Of a stretch of DNA of 64,000 bases, positions 36,025 to 46,825 are shown in pieces (the first letter of the stretch is position 1; each line of letters starts with the position of its first letter). The notes under the pieces were generated by a model, which was given only the letters and a program-made list of their open reading frames with translations, ran no database searches and had not been told where the DNA came from. The stretch comes from Eriocheir sinensis. Its lineage: Eukaryota; Arthropoda; Malacostraca; Decapoda; Varunidae. Position numbers and translations under genes: made by a program. Location: contig NW_026111183.1 of the NCBI RefSeq assembly GCF_024679095.1, positions 716,059-780,058 of the forward strand. The letters run 5' to 3'.

Positions 36025-36288
36025 GGGCCGCTTTCACAGTCACTTTGTTTGTTTTTATCGTTACCAATGGCAGAGATCGACGCTATAGTTTTCCACGTGA
36101 AACTATCCTATGGGGTAGTGGCGGCTGCAGAGGAAGCGAGAGGTGTTAAGAGTGGGTGGCAAGGTGCGGGGCTAGGCTAACCCCGCAGCCGCCACTACCC
36201 CATCGGCCAGTTTTACGTGGAAATACTATAGCGCGATCGCCGCCATTGGTAACGATCAAAACAAACAAAGTGACTGTGAAAGCGGCCC
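36025..36288. mobile_element. MITE-H, palindromic, TTA target duplication
   Basis: Termini GGGCCGCTTTCACAGTCAC and its complement are each flanked by TTA (36022-36024 and 36289-36291). The inverted arms extend more than 100 bp, through GTTACCAATGGC to GTAGTGGCGGCTGC. The 3-bp TTA duplication suggests a PIF/Harbinger-type mobiliser (inference). Confidence 0.88.
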
Positions 36289-36459
36289 TTAGTGCACTGC
36301 CTAAGATCATTGTTCTGTCTGCAATTCCTATTCGCTTGCGTTTCCATTTTATTGTTCAAATCAAGAATTACTGTTATAAAACGCCTTGACGCTGATCATA
36401 TCTAAGTAGTCAGGGCATACACTATATATCTCTCGCATTTCCTGGAAGCTGAGAAGATG

Positions 36460-36560
36460 GCGCCACTATAAACACTTGCCTGCGCCATGACGGGATGGGG
36501 TCGAGTACCATCCAGGCCCCTCAGGCAAGCCTACCGGCGCTATAGGCGTACACGTAAAAA
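36460..36560 (+). mobile_element. SINE-B tail fragment
   Basis: Only GGCGCCACTATAAACACTTG to CTACCGGCGCTATAGGCG, then an A-rich tail. Confidence 0.75.
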
Positions 36561-36604
36561 ATAAAATAATAAATAAATAAAAAGACTTTCAAATAAGACA
36601 GTGC

Positions 36605-36610
<6 letters not shown>

Positions 36611-36661
<51 letters not shown>

Positions 36662-36808
36662 AAGAGGAGGGTATCAGGACACCTCTTCTCACGTAATTGA
36701 CTGCTCTTTCGGCCACCTCTTCGGACTCTTTACAGGAGCAGCGAGTAGCGGGCTAATTTTTTTTATTGTTTCCTTTTTTGTGTGCCCTTGTGCTGTCTCC
36801 TTTCCTGT

Positions 36809-36882
<74 letters not shown>
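36611..36882. mobile_element. Family C 3' end between two (AC)n arrays
   Basis: (AC)n at 36611-36659, then family C 3' UTR (GGAGCAGCGAGTAGCGGGCT, plus orientation) to TCCTTTCCTGTAAA at 36810, then (AC)n to 36882. Confidence 0.8.
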
Positions 36883-36885
<3 letters not shown>

Positions 36886-37067
36886 TAGAGATATATCCTC
36901 GAAACACCCCGCTAACAATATGACTCAGGCAGTTCACAAAGTGTCCACAATAATAATTCCACTCGACGTAGTAGTGGAGTGATAAAAGGTGCCACGTTAT
37001 TTTTGTAGCAAACCCGCATACAGGCAAACGAGTCAGGGCTTATTGAAGTGTTCCTTTGCATGTTCAG

Positions 37068-37177
37068 ACGAGATCCATGTTGACGCTGAAACTGGAAACG
37101 TTCACGCTGCAGAGAGCCAGGAGAAGGAGATGCGTGGATGGCGTCGAGTTAACATTCTTGTACAATCGAACGAGAAC
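37068..37177 (+). CDS. Astacin-like gene exon 13: CUB2 middle
   Basis: Acceptor CATGTTCAG, donor GTGAGT, 110 nt, phase 0 to 2. Encodes TRSMLTLKLETFTLQ then RRRRCVDGVELTFLYNRTR, matching the expected CUB middle strand and Cys. It is too short for naive ORF finding and was placed by phase and domain continuity. Confidence 0.85.
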
Positions 37178-37267
37178 GTGAGTAGCGTGTGTGGTTTGTT
37201 GCTTGAGTGACTAAAGGTGTGAGTGTGTATGTTTAAGATGTACAGTAACAGGTGATGCCTTATACAG

Positions 37268-38745
37268 CGGAAAAGTTGGAAAGTTTCGTTTAGTCGGCGC
37301 AACATCTGTGGTCATATGACGGAGAGAGACAGGAGGGGGAAGGAGTTATAGGAGAAGGCAACATCTGTGGTCATATACCGGAGAGAGACAGGAGGGGGAA
37401 GGAATTATAAAAGGCAACATCTGTGGTCATATGCCGGAGAGAGACAGGAGGGGGAAGGAATTATAGGAGAAGGCAACATCTGTGGTCATATACCGGAGAG
37501 AGACAGAGGGGGAAGGAATATTAGGAGAAGGCAACATCTGTGGTCATATACCGGAGACAGACAGGAGGGGGAAGGAATTATAAAAGGCAACATATGTGGT
37601 CATATGCCGGAGAGAGACAAGAGGGGGAAGGAGTTATAGAAGGGAACATCTGTGGTCATATGCCGGAGAGAGACAGGAGGGGAAAGGAATTATAGGAGAA
37701 GGGAACATCTGTGGTCATATGCCGGAGAGAGACAGGAGGGGGAAGGAATATTAGGAGAAGGCAACATCTGTGGTCATATACCGGAGACAGACAGGAGGGG
37801 GAAGGAATTATAAAAGGCAACATCTGTGGTCATATACCGGAGAGAGACAGAGGGTGAAGGAATATTAGGAGAAGGCAACATCTGTGGTCATATGCCGGAG
37901 AGAGACAGGAGGGGGAAGGAATTATAGGAGAAGGGAACATCTGTGGTCATATGCCGGAGAGAGACAGGAGGGGGAAGGAATTATAGAAGGGAACATCTGT
38001 GGTCATATGCCGGAGAAAGACAGGAGGGAGAAGGAATTATAGAAGGGAACATCTGTGGTCATATGCCGGAGAGAGACAGGAGGGAGAAGGACTTATAGGA
38101 AAAGGGAACATCTGTGGTCATATGCCGGAGAGAGACAGGAGGGGGAAGGAATTATAGAAGGGAACATCTGTGGTCATATGCCGGAGAGAGACAGGAGGGA
38201 GAAGGACTTATAGGAAAAGGGAACATCTGTGGTCATATACCGGAGAGAGACAGGAGGGGGAAGGAATTTTAGAAGGGAACATCTGTGGTCATATGCCGGA
38301 GAGAGACAGGAGGGAGAAGGACTTATAGGAAAAGGGAACATCTGTGGTCATATGCCGGAGAGAGACAGGAGGGGGAAGGAATTTTAGAAGGGAACATCTG
38401 TGGTCATATGCTGGAGACAGACAGGAGGGGGAAGGAGTTATAGAAGGGAACATCTGTGGTCATATGCCGGAGAGAGACAGGAGGGAGAAGGACTTATAGG
38501 AAAAGGGAACATCTGTGGTCATATGCCGGAGAGAGACAGGAGGGGGAAGGAGTTATAGGAGAAGGGAACATCTGTGGTCATATGCCGGAGAGAGACAGGA
38601 GGGGGAAGGAGTTATAGGAGAAGGGAACATCTGTGGTCATATGCCGGAGAGAGACAGGAGGGGGAAGGAGTTATAGGAGAAGGGAACATCTGTGGTCATA
38701 TGCCGGAGAGAGACAGGAGGGGGAAGGAGTTATAGGAGAAGGGAA
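37268..38745 (-). repeat. Minisatellite made from the 3' tail of SINE-A
   Basis: About 25 tandem units of 55-60 bp, each AACATCTGTGGTCATATGCC plus GGAGAGAGACAGGAGGGGGA plus a variable AAGGAATTATAGAAGGG. This is the complement of the SINE-A tail found singly in the copies at 25300-25385, 28725-28800 and 31460-31535. The array leads into the SINE body at 38735. Confidence 0.95.
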
Positions 38746-38926
38746 TAGACCCCAGGAGACGGAACACAACCCCCAATTAATACCTGGTACCCATTCACTG
38801 CTGGGTGGACAGGGGCGTAGGGTATCGGAAAAGCCGCCCAAATTTTTCAACTCCGCCCGGGAATCGAACCCGGGCTCTCTCGATTGTGACCCGAGTGTGC
38901 TAACCACTGCACCACGAAGCCCCCCT
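38735..38926 (-). mobile_element. SINE-A, minus, parent of the tail minisatellite
   Basis: Body with CATTCACTGCTGGGTGGACAG and the tRNA-like head with GGGAATCGAACCC. It ends CACCACGAAGCCCCCC. Confidence 0.92.
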
Positions 38927-39034
38927 TATACAGCGGCAGGTAAGGGTAGGTGTCAAGGGATGGTCCGCTTGTTTAATGGGTAGTTGTTGCATTAGTGTGT
39001 TAATAGAATGGTTGGGCGTTTTGTACCTCGACAC

Positions 39035-39395
39035 GGAGAGTTATGGGGAGGTTTATAAATGGATGAAGGGCTTTAATAAGGGAGACATTCATAAGGTTTT
39101 GTTGGTAAGAGAACCGGGTAGGACCCGAAGTAATAGGTTTAAACTTTATAAATTCAGATTCAACAGGGACATAGGCAAAAATTGGTTTACTAACAAGGTG
39201 GTGGATGAGTGGAATAGGCTTAGCAGTCATGTGGTGAGTGCCAATACAATTTTCACATTCAAAAATAGATTAGATAAATTCATGGACATCGATATTAGGT
39301 GGGGTTAGATTCACGGGAGCTTAGGTTCAAAGGAGCTGCCTTGTACAGGCCTACCGGCTCTTGCAGACTCCTACGTTCTTATGTTCTTATGTTCT
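39035..39395 (+). mobile_element. CR1-A LINE fragment, plus
   Basis: RT C terminus open for the last 90 codons (EVYKWMKGFNKGDIHKVL and DRIGKNWFTNKVVDEW-like) to stop 39306-39308, then the CR1-A 3' UTR ending in three TTCTTATG units. Confidence 0.92.
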
Positions 39396-39477
39396 TATAT
39401 TAAGGAGGAAGAGCGACGTGGGTTTCCATACTTAATTCACATGTTTGGTTGGCAACGAGTAGATGGGAACGATGCCC

Positions 39478-39670
39478 AGCGTTACCAGATTACTGTACGC
39501 ATAGCATTGTATTTTCCTGTTTCTGGCCATAAATATTGCAAAAAAAGAGCATCAATGATTACCGATTTTAACGATAATTATAAATGCATATCGTTATCTT
39601 TGTGGGTACGATAGTTTTTGGTCAGAAATCGGCAAAAACAATACGCCAAGTACGACAATCTGGTAACGTT
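39478..39670. mobile_element. MITE-V copy
   Basis: Termini AGCGTTACCAGATTACTGTAC and GTACGACAATCTGGTAACGTT are inverted repeats. A second member is at 46396-46585. Confidence 0.75.
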
Positions 39671-39692
39671 GACGATGCCACTACAGACGACG

Positions 39693-40010
39693 CTGGGTAG
39701 GCGGTGGCTGAGTGGTAGCGGGATGGACGACGCGAGTTCGAATCCCCACGCTACCACCTCGGATTTTTCAGTCACCGCCGAGTGGCTTAAAGCTACCCAC
39801 ATGCTGTCCTGAAGACCACCCATAAACCCGGACTCTAGAGGAAACCGTCCAAGTGAATCAAGAACGAGTTCCGGGGGCAGCATGAGCCAAGAGAAGATCG
39901 CGCCACTATAAACACTTGCCTGCGCCATAACGGGCTGGGGCCGAACACCATCCAGGCCCCTCAAGCGAGCCTACCGGCGCTATAAGCGTAGACGTAAAAA
40001 AAAAAAAAAA
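39693..40010 (+). mobile_element. SINE-B, plus, in intron 13
   Basis: GTAGGCGGTGGCTGAGTGG head, GAGTTCGAATCCCC B box, body, tail module and poly(A). It ends 31 bp before exon 14. Confidence 0.9.
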
Positions 40011-40041
40011 TCTATAACCTTGCTCTTAATTTAATCACCAG

Positions 40042-40177
40042 GTTGTGTGGATCTCGATCAGGGAGAGTTTTTACATCGCCATCTTTCAATTTCAACGCGA
40101 GATTCTTCACCAACCCCAGGAGGACCTATCAGGGCTACAACATCTCCTTCACGCCTGCAACCACAAGTTGTCACCAG
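40042..40177 (+). CDS. Astacin-like gene exon 14: end of CUB2
   Basis: Acceptor ATCACCAG, donor GTAAGG, 136 nt, phase 2 to 0. Encodes LCGSRSGRVFTSPSFNFNAR and GYNISFTPATTSC, the LCG and last strands of CUB2. Confidence 0.92.
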
Positions 40178-40263
40178 GTAAGGAACGTTGTGGATTTATT
40201 TGAACTTCTCCGGCAATACACGACTGTGCTGCTTGCTAAGTTGTCACCAGGTAAAGGGACTAG

Positions 40264-40486
40264 GGCCGTATTTTAAAACATTTCGTCGCCCAAGTTCACA
40301 TATTTGACAAGGCTTTCGTATGAGTTAGGGCATTTCCAGGAGTAGTTTTTTTTACCCTGGTGGTAGTTTGACCCTTCCCCAGTAGCATGAGCCTAAAGAA
40401 CCACTCATTAGAACCCGACTGACACCTTTTTTGACCTTTAGAAAGAGTTGATGTGAGAAGTGAAACTGTCTTATAATACCACCCTA
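40264..40486 (-). mobile_element. MITE-M copy in intron 14
   Basis: Minus orientation copy; ends GGGCCGTATTTTAAAACAT and GTCTTATAATACCACC. Confidence 0.83.
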
Positions 40487-40738
40487 TTACACTGGGCAGA
40501 TTTTCCGTGGATCTTCAGTCAAACCACGATTTCCGCTGGCGTGGTTCTCATATTTCCGTGGTTATCTGACGTGTACACGATCTTCCAAAGCTACGGAAGA
40601 TTTCACCGAAGGAAAACGGTATTACTCACCATTATCATCATCAACAATAACACGAAACAAATAAGAACCACGCCAGCGGAAATCGTGGTTTGACTGAAGA
40701 TCCACGGAAAATTTGCCCAGCGTAATAGTAGCCCCTTA
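40487..40738. mobile_element. MITE-T with about 75-bp terminal inverted repeats
   Basis: 40487-40560 and 40655-40738 are near-perfect inverted repeats (ATTACACTGGGCARATTTTC ... AACCACGATTTCCGCTGGCG). It ends GTAGCCCCTTAA. The two families touch at CACC/CTATT. Confidence 0.88.
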
Positions 40739-41017
40739 AGGAACATTGTGGATTTATCTGAGCTTCGCTACTTCGGCAATATACAACTGTGCTGCTTGCT
40801 AAGTTGAGATTCTCGCCAGATGGACATATTGACAGTAGATGTATAATATTATCTATTGTATATATTTTTTTGTGTTTAATAATAGTAAGATAAATTATGG
40901 AACATAGTTTGTATTTGAATTCGACCCATCGTACAAGCACATACGAGAGCTGCTTATAATCCCTGCTCGATGCACCCTCAAGCCTGGTATCATAATCACA
41001 ATGGTATCCATCCACAG

Positions 41018-41095
41018 ATAATCACGGCAGCTGTTGGTCAGACTGGCACAATAACTTCCCCTCCAGCAGAAAAATACTGCGAATACCGAATCCAG
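41018..41095 (+). CDS. Astacin-like gene exon 15: start of CUB3
   Basis: Acceptor CATCCACAG, donor GTAAAA (weaker), 78 nt, phase 0-0. Encodes IITAAVGQTGTITSPPAEKY then CEYRIQ, the first CUB strands with Cys. Confidence 0.85.
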
Positions 41096-41214
41096 GTAAA
41101 AACTGATGTAACACAAGAAAGGTATTAGTATGTGTCTCTCTCCACAACACTGCCACTCCTGCGGGGGTGTCGACAAGAGATTTGTTTGGTCATGTCTTCT
41201 ATTTTCATCAAACC

Positions 41215-41661
41215 TTATCCCGTCCGCTGCGATTGGCACGAATTTGGCCTTCACTGGTAGCCTGGTAAAACATACTCCCAGGTCTTTCTCTGCCTCTGTG
41301 GTGGATAGTGAAGTGTTTCCCATGTGGTATTGGTGTGTTGGATATCCCTTCACTGGTAGCCTGGTAAAATACACTCCCAGGTCCTTCTCTGCCTCTGTGG
41401 TGGATAGTGGAGTGTTTCCCATGTGGTATTGGTGTGCTGGATATCCCTTCACTGGTAACCTGGTAACATATAGTCCCAGGTCTTTCTCTGCCTCTGTGGT
41501 GGATAGTGGAGTGTTTCCCATGTGGTATTGGTGTGCTGAATATCCCCTCCCAAGATGCAGGACCTTACATTTTTCTTCATTGAATTGTAGCAGCCAGTTT
41601 TTGTTGCATTCCTGTAGCTTGGTGAGGTCTTCTGGTAGGAAATCCGCATTCAAGGGGTTAA
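41215..41661 (-). mobile_element. RT-derived element with internal 99-bp tandem repeats (copy 1)
   Basis: The minus strand encodes NWLLQFNEEKCKVLHLGRG then HQYHMGNTPLSTTEAEKDLG three times at 99-bp spacing, open through 252 codons in all. The block is the CR1-like RT stretch after the YADD box. A TTAA lies at the 5' end (41658-41661). The sister copy is at 52253-52690. Confidence 0.82.
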
Positions 41662-41891
41662 AACAATCACCACCAACTCCACAAAAGGGTACATTAAACT
41701 TGAGTCCTCCACACGTACTATGCGCTTGCTTCCTCCAACACTCCAGTGATTTATAACATTATCACTTGCTCATCCCCCCTTCAAACACCCATTTTTCTTC
41801 GAGCAGGTCGCCAGTGAAACATCAGAGGTCCGTTCCATATCTACCTCTAAGCTAACGCAACTCTTTTTTTTTCTTTTTTTTTTGTCCAAAG

Positions 41892-42143
41892 GCTCCTTCT
41901 GGAAGTCGCGTGCAGGTTGACGAAGTTACATCTAGGATTAGAGGGACAAGGAACTGTGCAATTGACTGGCTTCTGCTGAACGGGAGGAGTGAGAGGATGT
42001 ACCCGCCAGACACCAGCTTAATTATCTGCGGCAAGAGGGTAGTGTCTTCACCTCTGACATCCGAGACCAATGAGATGTACGCAGCTTATCAAGGCACCAG
42101 CAGGAGAAGCCGCGGTGTCACTATCAAGTATACCGTCATCTAA
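41892..42143 (+). CDS. Astacin-like gene exon 16: end of CUB3 and stop
   Basis: Acceptor TGTCCAAAG after a long pyrimidine tract, then GCT in phase 0. Encodes APSGSRVQVDEV, CAIDWLLLNG, LIICGKRVVSSPLTSETNEM and GVTIKYTVI followed by TAA (42141-42143). The last CUB strand reaches the C terminus, so the protein has no membrane anchor. Confidence 0.92.
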   Translation, partial: APSGSRVQVDEVTSRIRGTRNCAIDWLLLNGRSERMYPPDTSLIICGKRVVSSPLTSETNEMYAAYQGTSRRSRGVTIKYTVI

Positions 42144-42370
42144 GTCAAACGTTCCTTGATTTTCTCGCTCACTCCGTGGACGATGCAATCACTACTCCAA
42201 TGGATCTGTACGGGCACGAATTCATTATTACACCTGCAACCCTTTCAGTTTCTCTTGCCCACGATGTTTCTTTGTTTAAAATCATATCACTGGTAAGCCA
42301 AGTCAGCTGATAAAACTTAAACGAGGAACAGTAGCATCCTTATAGTGTTCTACAATAACCGCCCCAAGAA

Positions 42371-42376
42371 AATAAA
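42371..42376 (+). terminator. Poly(A) signal of the astacin-like gene
   Basis: AATAAA 228 bp after the stop codon, the first such hexamer downstream. Confidence 0.7.
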
Positions 42377-42404
42377 TATATGCAGCAGCTTCATGTATCA
42401 TTCA

Positions 42405-42409
<5 letters not shown>

Positions 42410-42473
<64 letters not shown>
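42410..42473. repeat. (CT)n microsatellite
   Basis: Pure CT repeat just beyond the likely cleavage site of the astacin-like gene. Confidence 0.97.
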
Positions 42474-42475
<2 letters not shown>

Positions 42476-42569
42476 CGTGTCATTGCAAACATGCTAGTGT
42501 TATGCACAGAAATTTACTGATCACGTGAGTGCCGGCTACGTCGTTTTTTCCGTATTGTCTGCAAAGTTT

Positions 42570-42627
42570 GTTTTTATAGCAAGGGAGGAAGCTCAAGAAA
42601 AAAAGCCCGCTAGAACCTGCTCAAATG

Positions 42628-42671
<44 letters not shown>

Positions 42672-43110
42672 AACAATAACGCTACAACCAGAAGACGAAC
42701 ATGAAAAAAAAATAAACGAAGAAAAAGAAGAAAAAGAGGAAATGGAAGACAAAGAACAAAAAAAATAGAAACAAAAGCAAAAAAACTAAAAAAAAAAAAA
42801 AACAAGAACAAGAAACATATTTATGGTGGAGAAGATGAGGAACAACAAGAAAGGTAAATGGATACGAAGAACAACGGATAAAGAAGAACAAAAAACAAGA
42901 ACGGAGAAAGAAGATAAGGACAACAACAACTTGAGATTCAGAGGGAAAATAATGAGAGGCCAGGAGAGAGGTCAACTTCGAAAGGAGAGATGTCTCGATA
43001 ATCTCCTCTTCAAAGAGCTAAAGTTGTAGGCAGGAGGAAATACAGGCGAGGGAAGGCTGTTCCAGAGATTACCAGCGGAAGAGATGAAAAAACAAAGATG
43101 GGAATTTGAC
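42570..43110 (-). mobile_element. Family C 3' pieces with (CAA)n and A-rich filler
   Basis: Minus-strand 3' UTR motif at 42596-42612, (CAA)n 42629-42672, A-rich purine sequence to 42940, then the family C RT C-terminal block at 42955-43105 (CTCCTCTTCAAAGAGCTAAAG). Confidence 0.7.
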
Positions 43111-44061
43111 AGACTAGGGATGAGGAGATAGGAGAAGACAGACTGGGTACAGATTACAAGAGGAGTCAGACAGGGGTGTGTCCTGTCGCCAGACTTCTTT
43201 TCTCTATACGATCAACGAGTGATAGAAGAATTGGAAGATATGGATGGAATTTTAATTGGAGGTAGAAATGTTAACAATATAAAGTATGTAGACGACACTG
43301 TACTTTTGGCTGACTCAGAGGAGAAACTACAAGCACTGGTGAACAGGATACAGGAGAGCTGTGAGCGAAAAGGGTTAAAAATCAATGCCAGTAAAACAGT
43401 GGTTATTGTGGTTACAAAGAAAAAGCAAATTTCGAGTGGGGATACGGATTGGTGAAAGGCTTATTGAGCAAGTATAAAAATGTAATTACCTTGGGAGCAT
43501 GATTAGTGAAGACGGAGGAAGTGAGAAGGAAATAGGCAGGAGAATATGTATAGCAAAGACGGCATTCGGAAATATGAGGAAACTGCTGAATAATTTGAGT
43601 ATGAATATGGAAATGCGATTGGGATTATTAAAATGTTTTGTGTGGTCAACTTTACTATATGGTTGCGAAACATGGACAATCATAGCAAATACAAAGAAAA
43701 AGATAGACGCAGCGGAAATGTGTTTTTAAGGAGAATGTTGAGAATTCCCTGGACAGACAGTGTGACAAACCAGGAAGTTCTGCGAAGAGCAGCAGTAGAT
43801 AGGCAATTAATGAAAAGTATAAGAAGGCGACAACTAAAGTTTCTGGGTCATGTGCTAAGAAGGAGAGGACTAGAAAGTGACTGCTTGCTTGGAAGAGTGG
43901 AAGGAAGAGGAGCAAGAGGACGTCAAAGAATTAAATTTATGGATAGCCTGCTACAAGACATGGATGGAAGACACAGTGTGGCAGAAGTTATGAGAATGGC
44001 TGATGATGGGGAGAGATGGAGGTCCGTGATCGCCGACGTCACAAGACTGGCACCTCGGTAA
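43111..44061 (+). pseudogene. RTE-like reverse transcriptase, C-terminal two thirds (broken)
   Basis: Plus strand: GVRQGCVLSPDFFSLY (RT motif B), IKYVDDTVLLADSEEKLQAL with the YVDD active-site box, then a frame change near 43440. It continues LGSMISEDGGSEKEIGRRI, CFVWSTLLYGCETWT and, after another shift, LKFLGHVLRRRGLE and LLGRVEGRGARGRQRIKF to the stop at 44061. The 5' part and endonuclease are missing. This family differs from the RTE at exon 2. Confidence 0.9.
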
Positions 44062-44103
44062 AGGTAAAGGACGCACCGTAAGCCTTCTAAGCAGTGGCGT
44101 ACC

Positions 44104-44216
44104 GAGGGGGGGGGGGTGACATGCCCCCCCCCCCCTTTTGCAAAGAAAAATAATAATGAATAAATAAATGTTACGGGAAAATAATAGGAATATGTATATT
44201 AGTATTACGATTACGA

Positions 44217-44269
<53 letters not shown>
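44104..44269. repeat. Poly(G)/poly(C) pair and (GT)n
   Basis: A G10 run, a GTGACATG spacer and a C14 run form a small inverted repeat at 44107-44135. (GT)n follows at 44218-44269. Confidence 0.9.
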
Positions 44270-44270
<1 letters not shown>

Positions 44271-45264
44271 AGTTGAGAGCTCAGTGGCACCGAGTGACCG
44301 AGTTATTTCCCCTTTGGTTTTGTTTTGAGTTAATGGTAGGATATAAGGTTTGCTCTGAGTGAAAAAAAAGTAAGGCGTTAAATGATGGGCTCATAAAATT
44401 GTGTGTAGAGTGCGATGTCAAGCTGTCAACTGGCGGACGGGTGTTTGTAGCGGGTGACAGGAAGAAGAGGAATACGAGATTGGGATGGCTCTGGCAGAGA
44501 GAGAGAGAGAGCACGAAAGTCGTAAGTGTGCCTTCTCTCCTTCTTGCCTCTCAAATTTACTTGATTTTAGGTGTAAGGTGCTGTCAAAGTGATTGGAGGA
44601 CTATATAATTATACTGTAGAGGCACCAAGTGAACTTGTCTGGTGACAGTGGTGAGTATGAAATATGATTCTGTATTATGACGGGGAGAGTGGCAGACGAC
44701 GCGAGACGCGTATGGGACCTGTAAGGTCGACCTTTGCCGCTATATTACCACCTTTAATGACCGTTTTGTGCTTGACAGTGGACAGTGTAGAGTGGCTGAG
44801 TGACTATTGTATGTTCAGCACCTGAACAATGGAGCTGCTGAGTTGAATAAGAGCAGGTGATCTATTTTGAGAAACATTCATTGACGACGTGGCCGTAGCC
44901 TATTCATGTTATCCGTATAATATTTTCTGACCACAAATATCAAATTTCTGAAAAGTATGATTGATAGACTTCATTTTCTGTTTATGTAGTACTTTTTTTC
45001 TATAGCGTGTGTCATTCCTTGAATTCACGCAGGCTTGGGATTTGTGCCTTTCCATTCTTTACATATTTCCTCCCTGGTCACAAAACGCTTCACGTACGTA
45101 CTCTAACTGGTGTAGGAAAGTCACCACTGACTCGGCTGATGCCCCGGATAATTCAGTTAATCAGGTAGGTAAATAATGAAATAATGATTAAGAATAATTA
45201 CTGCAGAACACGTTAGGTGAAGAATCAGCAGCCAAGCCTAATCTAAAGCAATAAGTGACCCAGG
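44270..45264. other. Intergenic stretch, nothing assigned
   Basis: No repeat family or convincing exon. A GTAAGT-like donor at 44520 after a short ORF was noted but has no partner. Confidence 0.4.
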
Positions 45265-45535
45265 TTTTCTCATGACTTTGGAAGTGCTCACCTCAGTTCT
45301 AAGTGTCACTAAACCCTTGCCAGAAAAGCTGCAGGGGTCACAACAAGAACTGATGGGTGCTCTTGGAAGTGTAGCTAAACAGAGCTGCATAGATGCATTT
45401 CAGTCCTATCGTGATGGAAATAAGTTCAACCAACTTTTTGCCCAAGCTGAGGAAAGGTACGGAAGCCAGAAGCCTTGAACAATCAGTGGTCATCAGAAAC
45501 ATAATTAAGGCTAACCCTCCAACAGCAAATGGCAT
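45265..45535 (+). pseudogene. Possible hAT-like transposase remnant
   Basis: Encodes LEVLTSVLSVTKPLPEKLQG, FNQLFAQAEE and, in a shifted frame, a stretch resembling the PRTxxRQxHRxN block of hAT/ZMYM-type dimerisation regions. About 80 codons with at least one frame break. The match is from memory of the family pattern and is weak. Confidence 0.35.
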
Positions 45536-45548
45536 GCTCCTCCCGGTA

Positions 45549-46130
45549 AAGACTCGTATTAGGTCCATGCCAGTATCTCATAATCTACTTTATGAAACAT
45601 CACTATCTCTTCATATATCTTTTCTACAAACCTTCAACAGTCATGGAAACGCTTTGAAAATCGAATTCAAGGACTTATTTTTTACTCTTGAAAATAGGGG
45701 ATAATGTTTACGAAAGCGCGTCGCCTCCTCTGCTGGCCGCGGCGACGCTGCAGCCGCCGCAGCCGCAAAATAGCTCGCAGAGGGCTTAGGGTCGGGGAGC
45801 ATATTTAAACTACTCCAACCGAACTTTACGACCTACTAACGGGGGTCTGCGTCCCCCTCGACCCCCCCCCCCCTCATGTATATGTGACTTATTTCACCGA
45901 GGAGGTATTTCTCGCAACACCCGCTGCAGCGTCGCCGCGGCCAGCAGAGGAGGCGACGCGCTTTCGTAAACATTATCCCCTATTTTCAAGAGTAAAAAAT
46001 AAGTCCTTGAATTCGATTTTCAAAGCGTTTCCATGACTGTTGAAGGTTTGTAGAAAAGATATATGAAGAGATACTGATGTTTCATAAGGTAGGTAATGAG
46101 ATACTGGCACGGACCTAAAACGAATCTTAA
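45549..46130. repeat. Large foldback: 207-bp inverted arms
   Basis: 45549-45755 and 45923-46130 are near-perfect inverted repeats with a GC-rich inner end (GCGACGCTGCAGC) and a 167-bp spacer containing a poly(C). It is a foldback transposon or strand-switch product. Confidence 0.92.
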
Positions 46131-46395
46131 CCCTCCTCCCTTCTCCTTTGTTGTTTTACTTGCAACAATAAACTATATCAATCAATCATCAATCATAGGA
46201 GTACTATCGAAGAGCTATTTTTCTCCCATTTTCGGACACTGCTATAGCACAACTCAGGGAAAGGTTTGCATCTGAATACATTAGGAGTTTTTGTTGGGAA
46301 ATCTAAGTATCGTTAGTTTTGTGGGTGGGACATTTTTTAGCCTGAAATCGGGAAAAATAAGCAGCTGAGTACGACACTTTGGCAACGTTGCGAGT

Positions 46396-46585
46396 AGCGT
46401 TGCCATATTGTCGTACTCAGAACATCGCATTTTCCTGTTTCTGACCCATAACAATTGCAGATAAACATCGATAATTAACCATCTGAACTCTAATTGTGAA
46501 TGTATATCGTTATCAGTGTTGCCTCGACAGTTTTGGGCCTCAAGCAGAAGAAAAATTATGCCTAGTACGACAATATGGTAACGCT
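46396..46585. mobile_element. MITE-V copy upstream of the HMG-box gene
   Basis: Termini AGCGTTGCCATATTGTCGTAC and GTACGACAATATGGTAACGCT, inverted. Ends 118 bp before the ATG at 46703. A partial extra end lies just upstream at 46367-46390. Confidence 0.78.
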
Positions 46586-46702
46586 GGTTGTGAACTTGCG
46601 AGCGACGATGCGAGTCAGTGCTCCGTCCACCACCATCGAGGCAGGATGTACGGCGGTGCTCTCCCTCCTCCTCCACCTCCTGAGTATTCCTGGCGGGCAG
46701 CG

Positions 46703-46825
46703 ATGAGCAAGCAGAAGAGACGCAACGCCTTCTTCTTCTACTTCATGATGGCCAAGAAACCCGAAGTGGAGAAGCGGCTCAAGAGAAAGGTGGAGATGGC
46801 CAAGCTGGTGACGGCGGAGTGGCAG
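46703..46825 (+). CDS. HMG-box (Maelstrom-like) gene, first coding exon
   Basis: ATG then 41 codons to a GTGAGG donor, phase 0. It begins MSKQKRRNAFFFYFMMAKKP and ends LVTAEWQ. The KxxRNAFFFF opening followed by a helical basic segment and EWQ at the exon end fits the HMG-box of Maelstrom, a piRNA-pathway protein. It is shorter in the loop than typical members. The joined exon 2 continues the box. The upstream in-frame codons to 46496 run through MITE-V and were not used. Confidence 0.62.
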
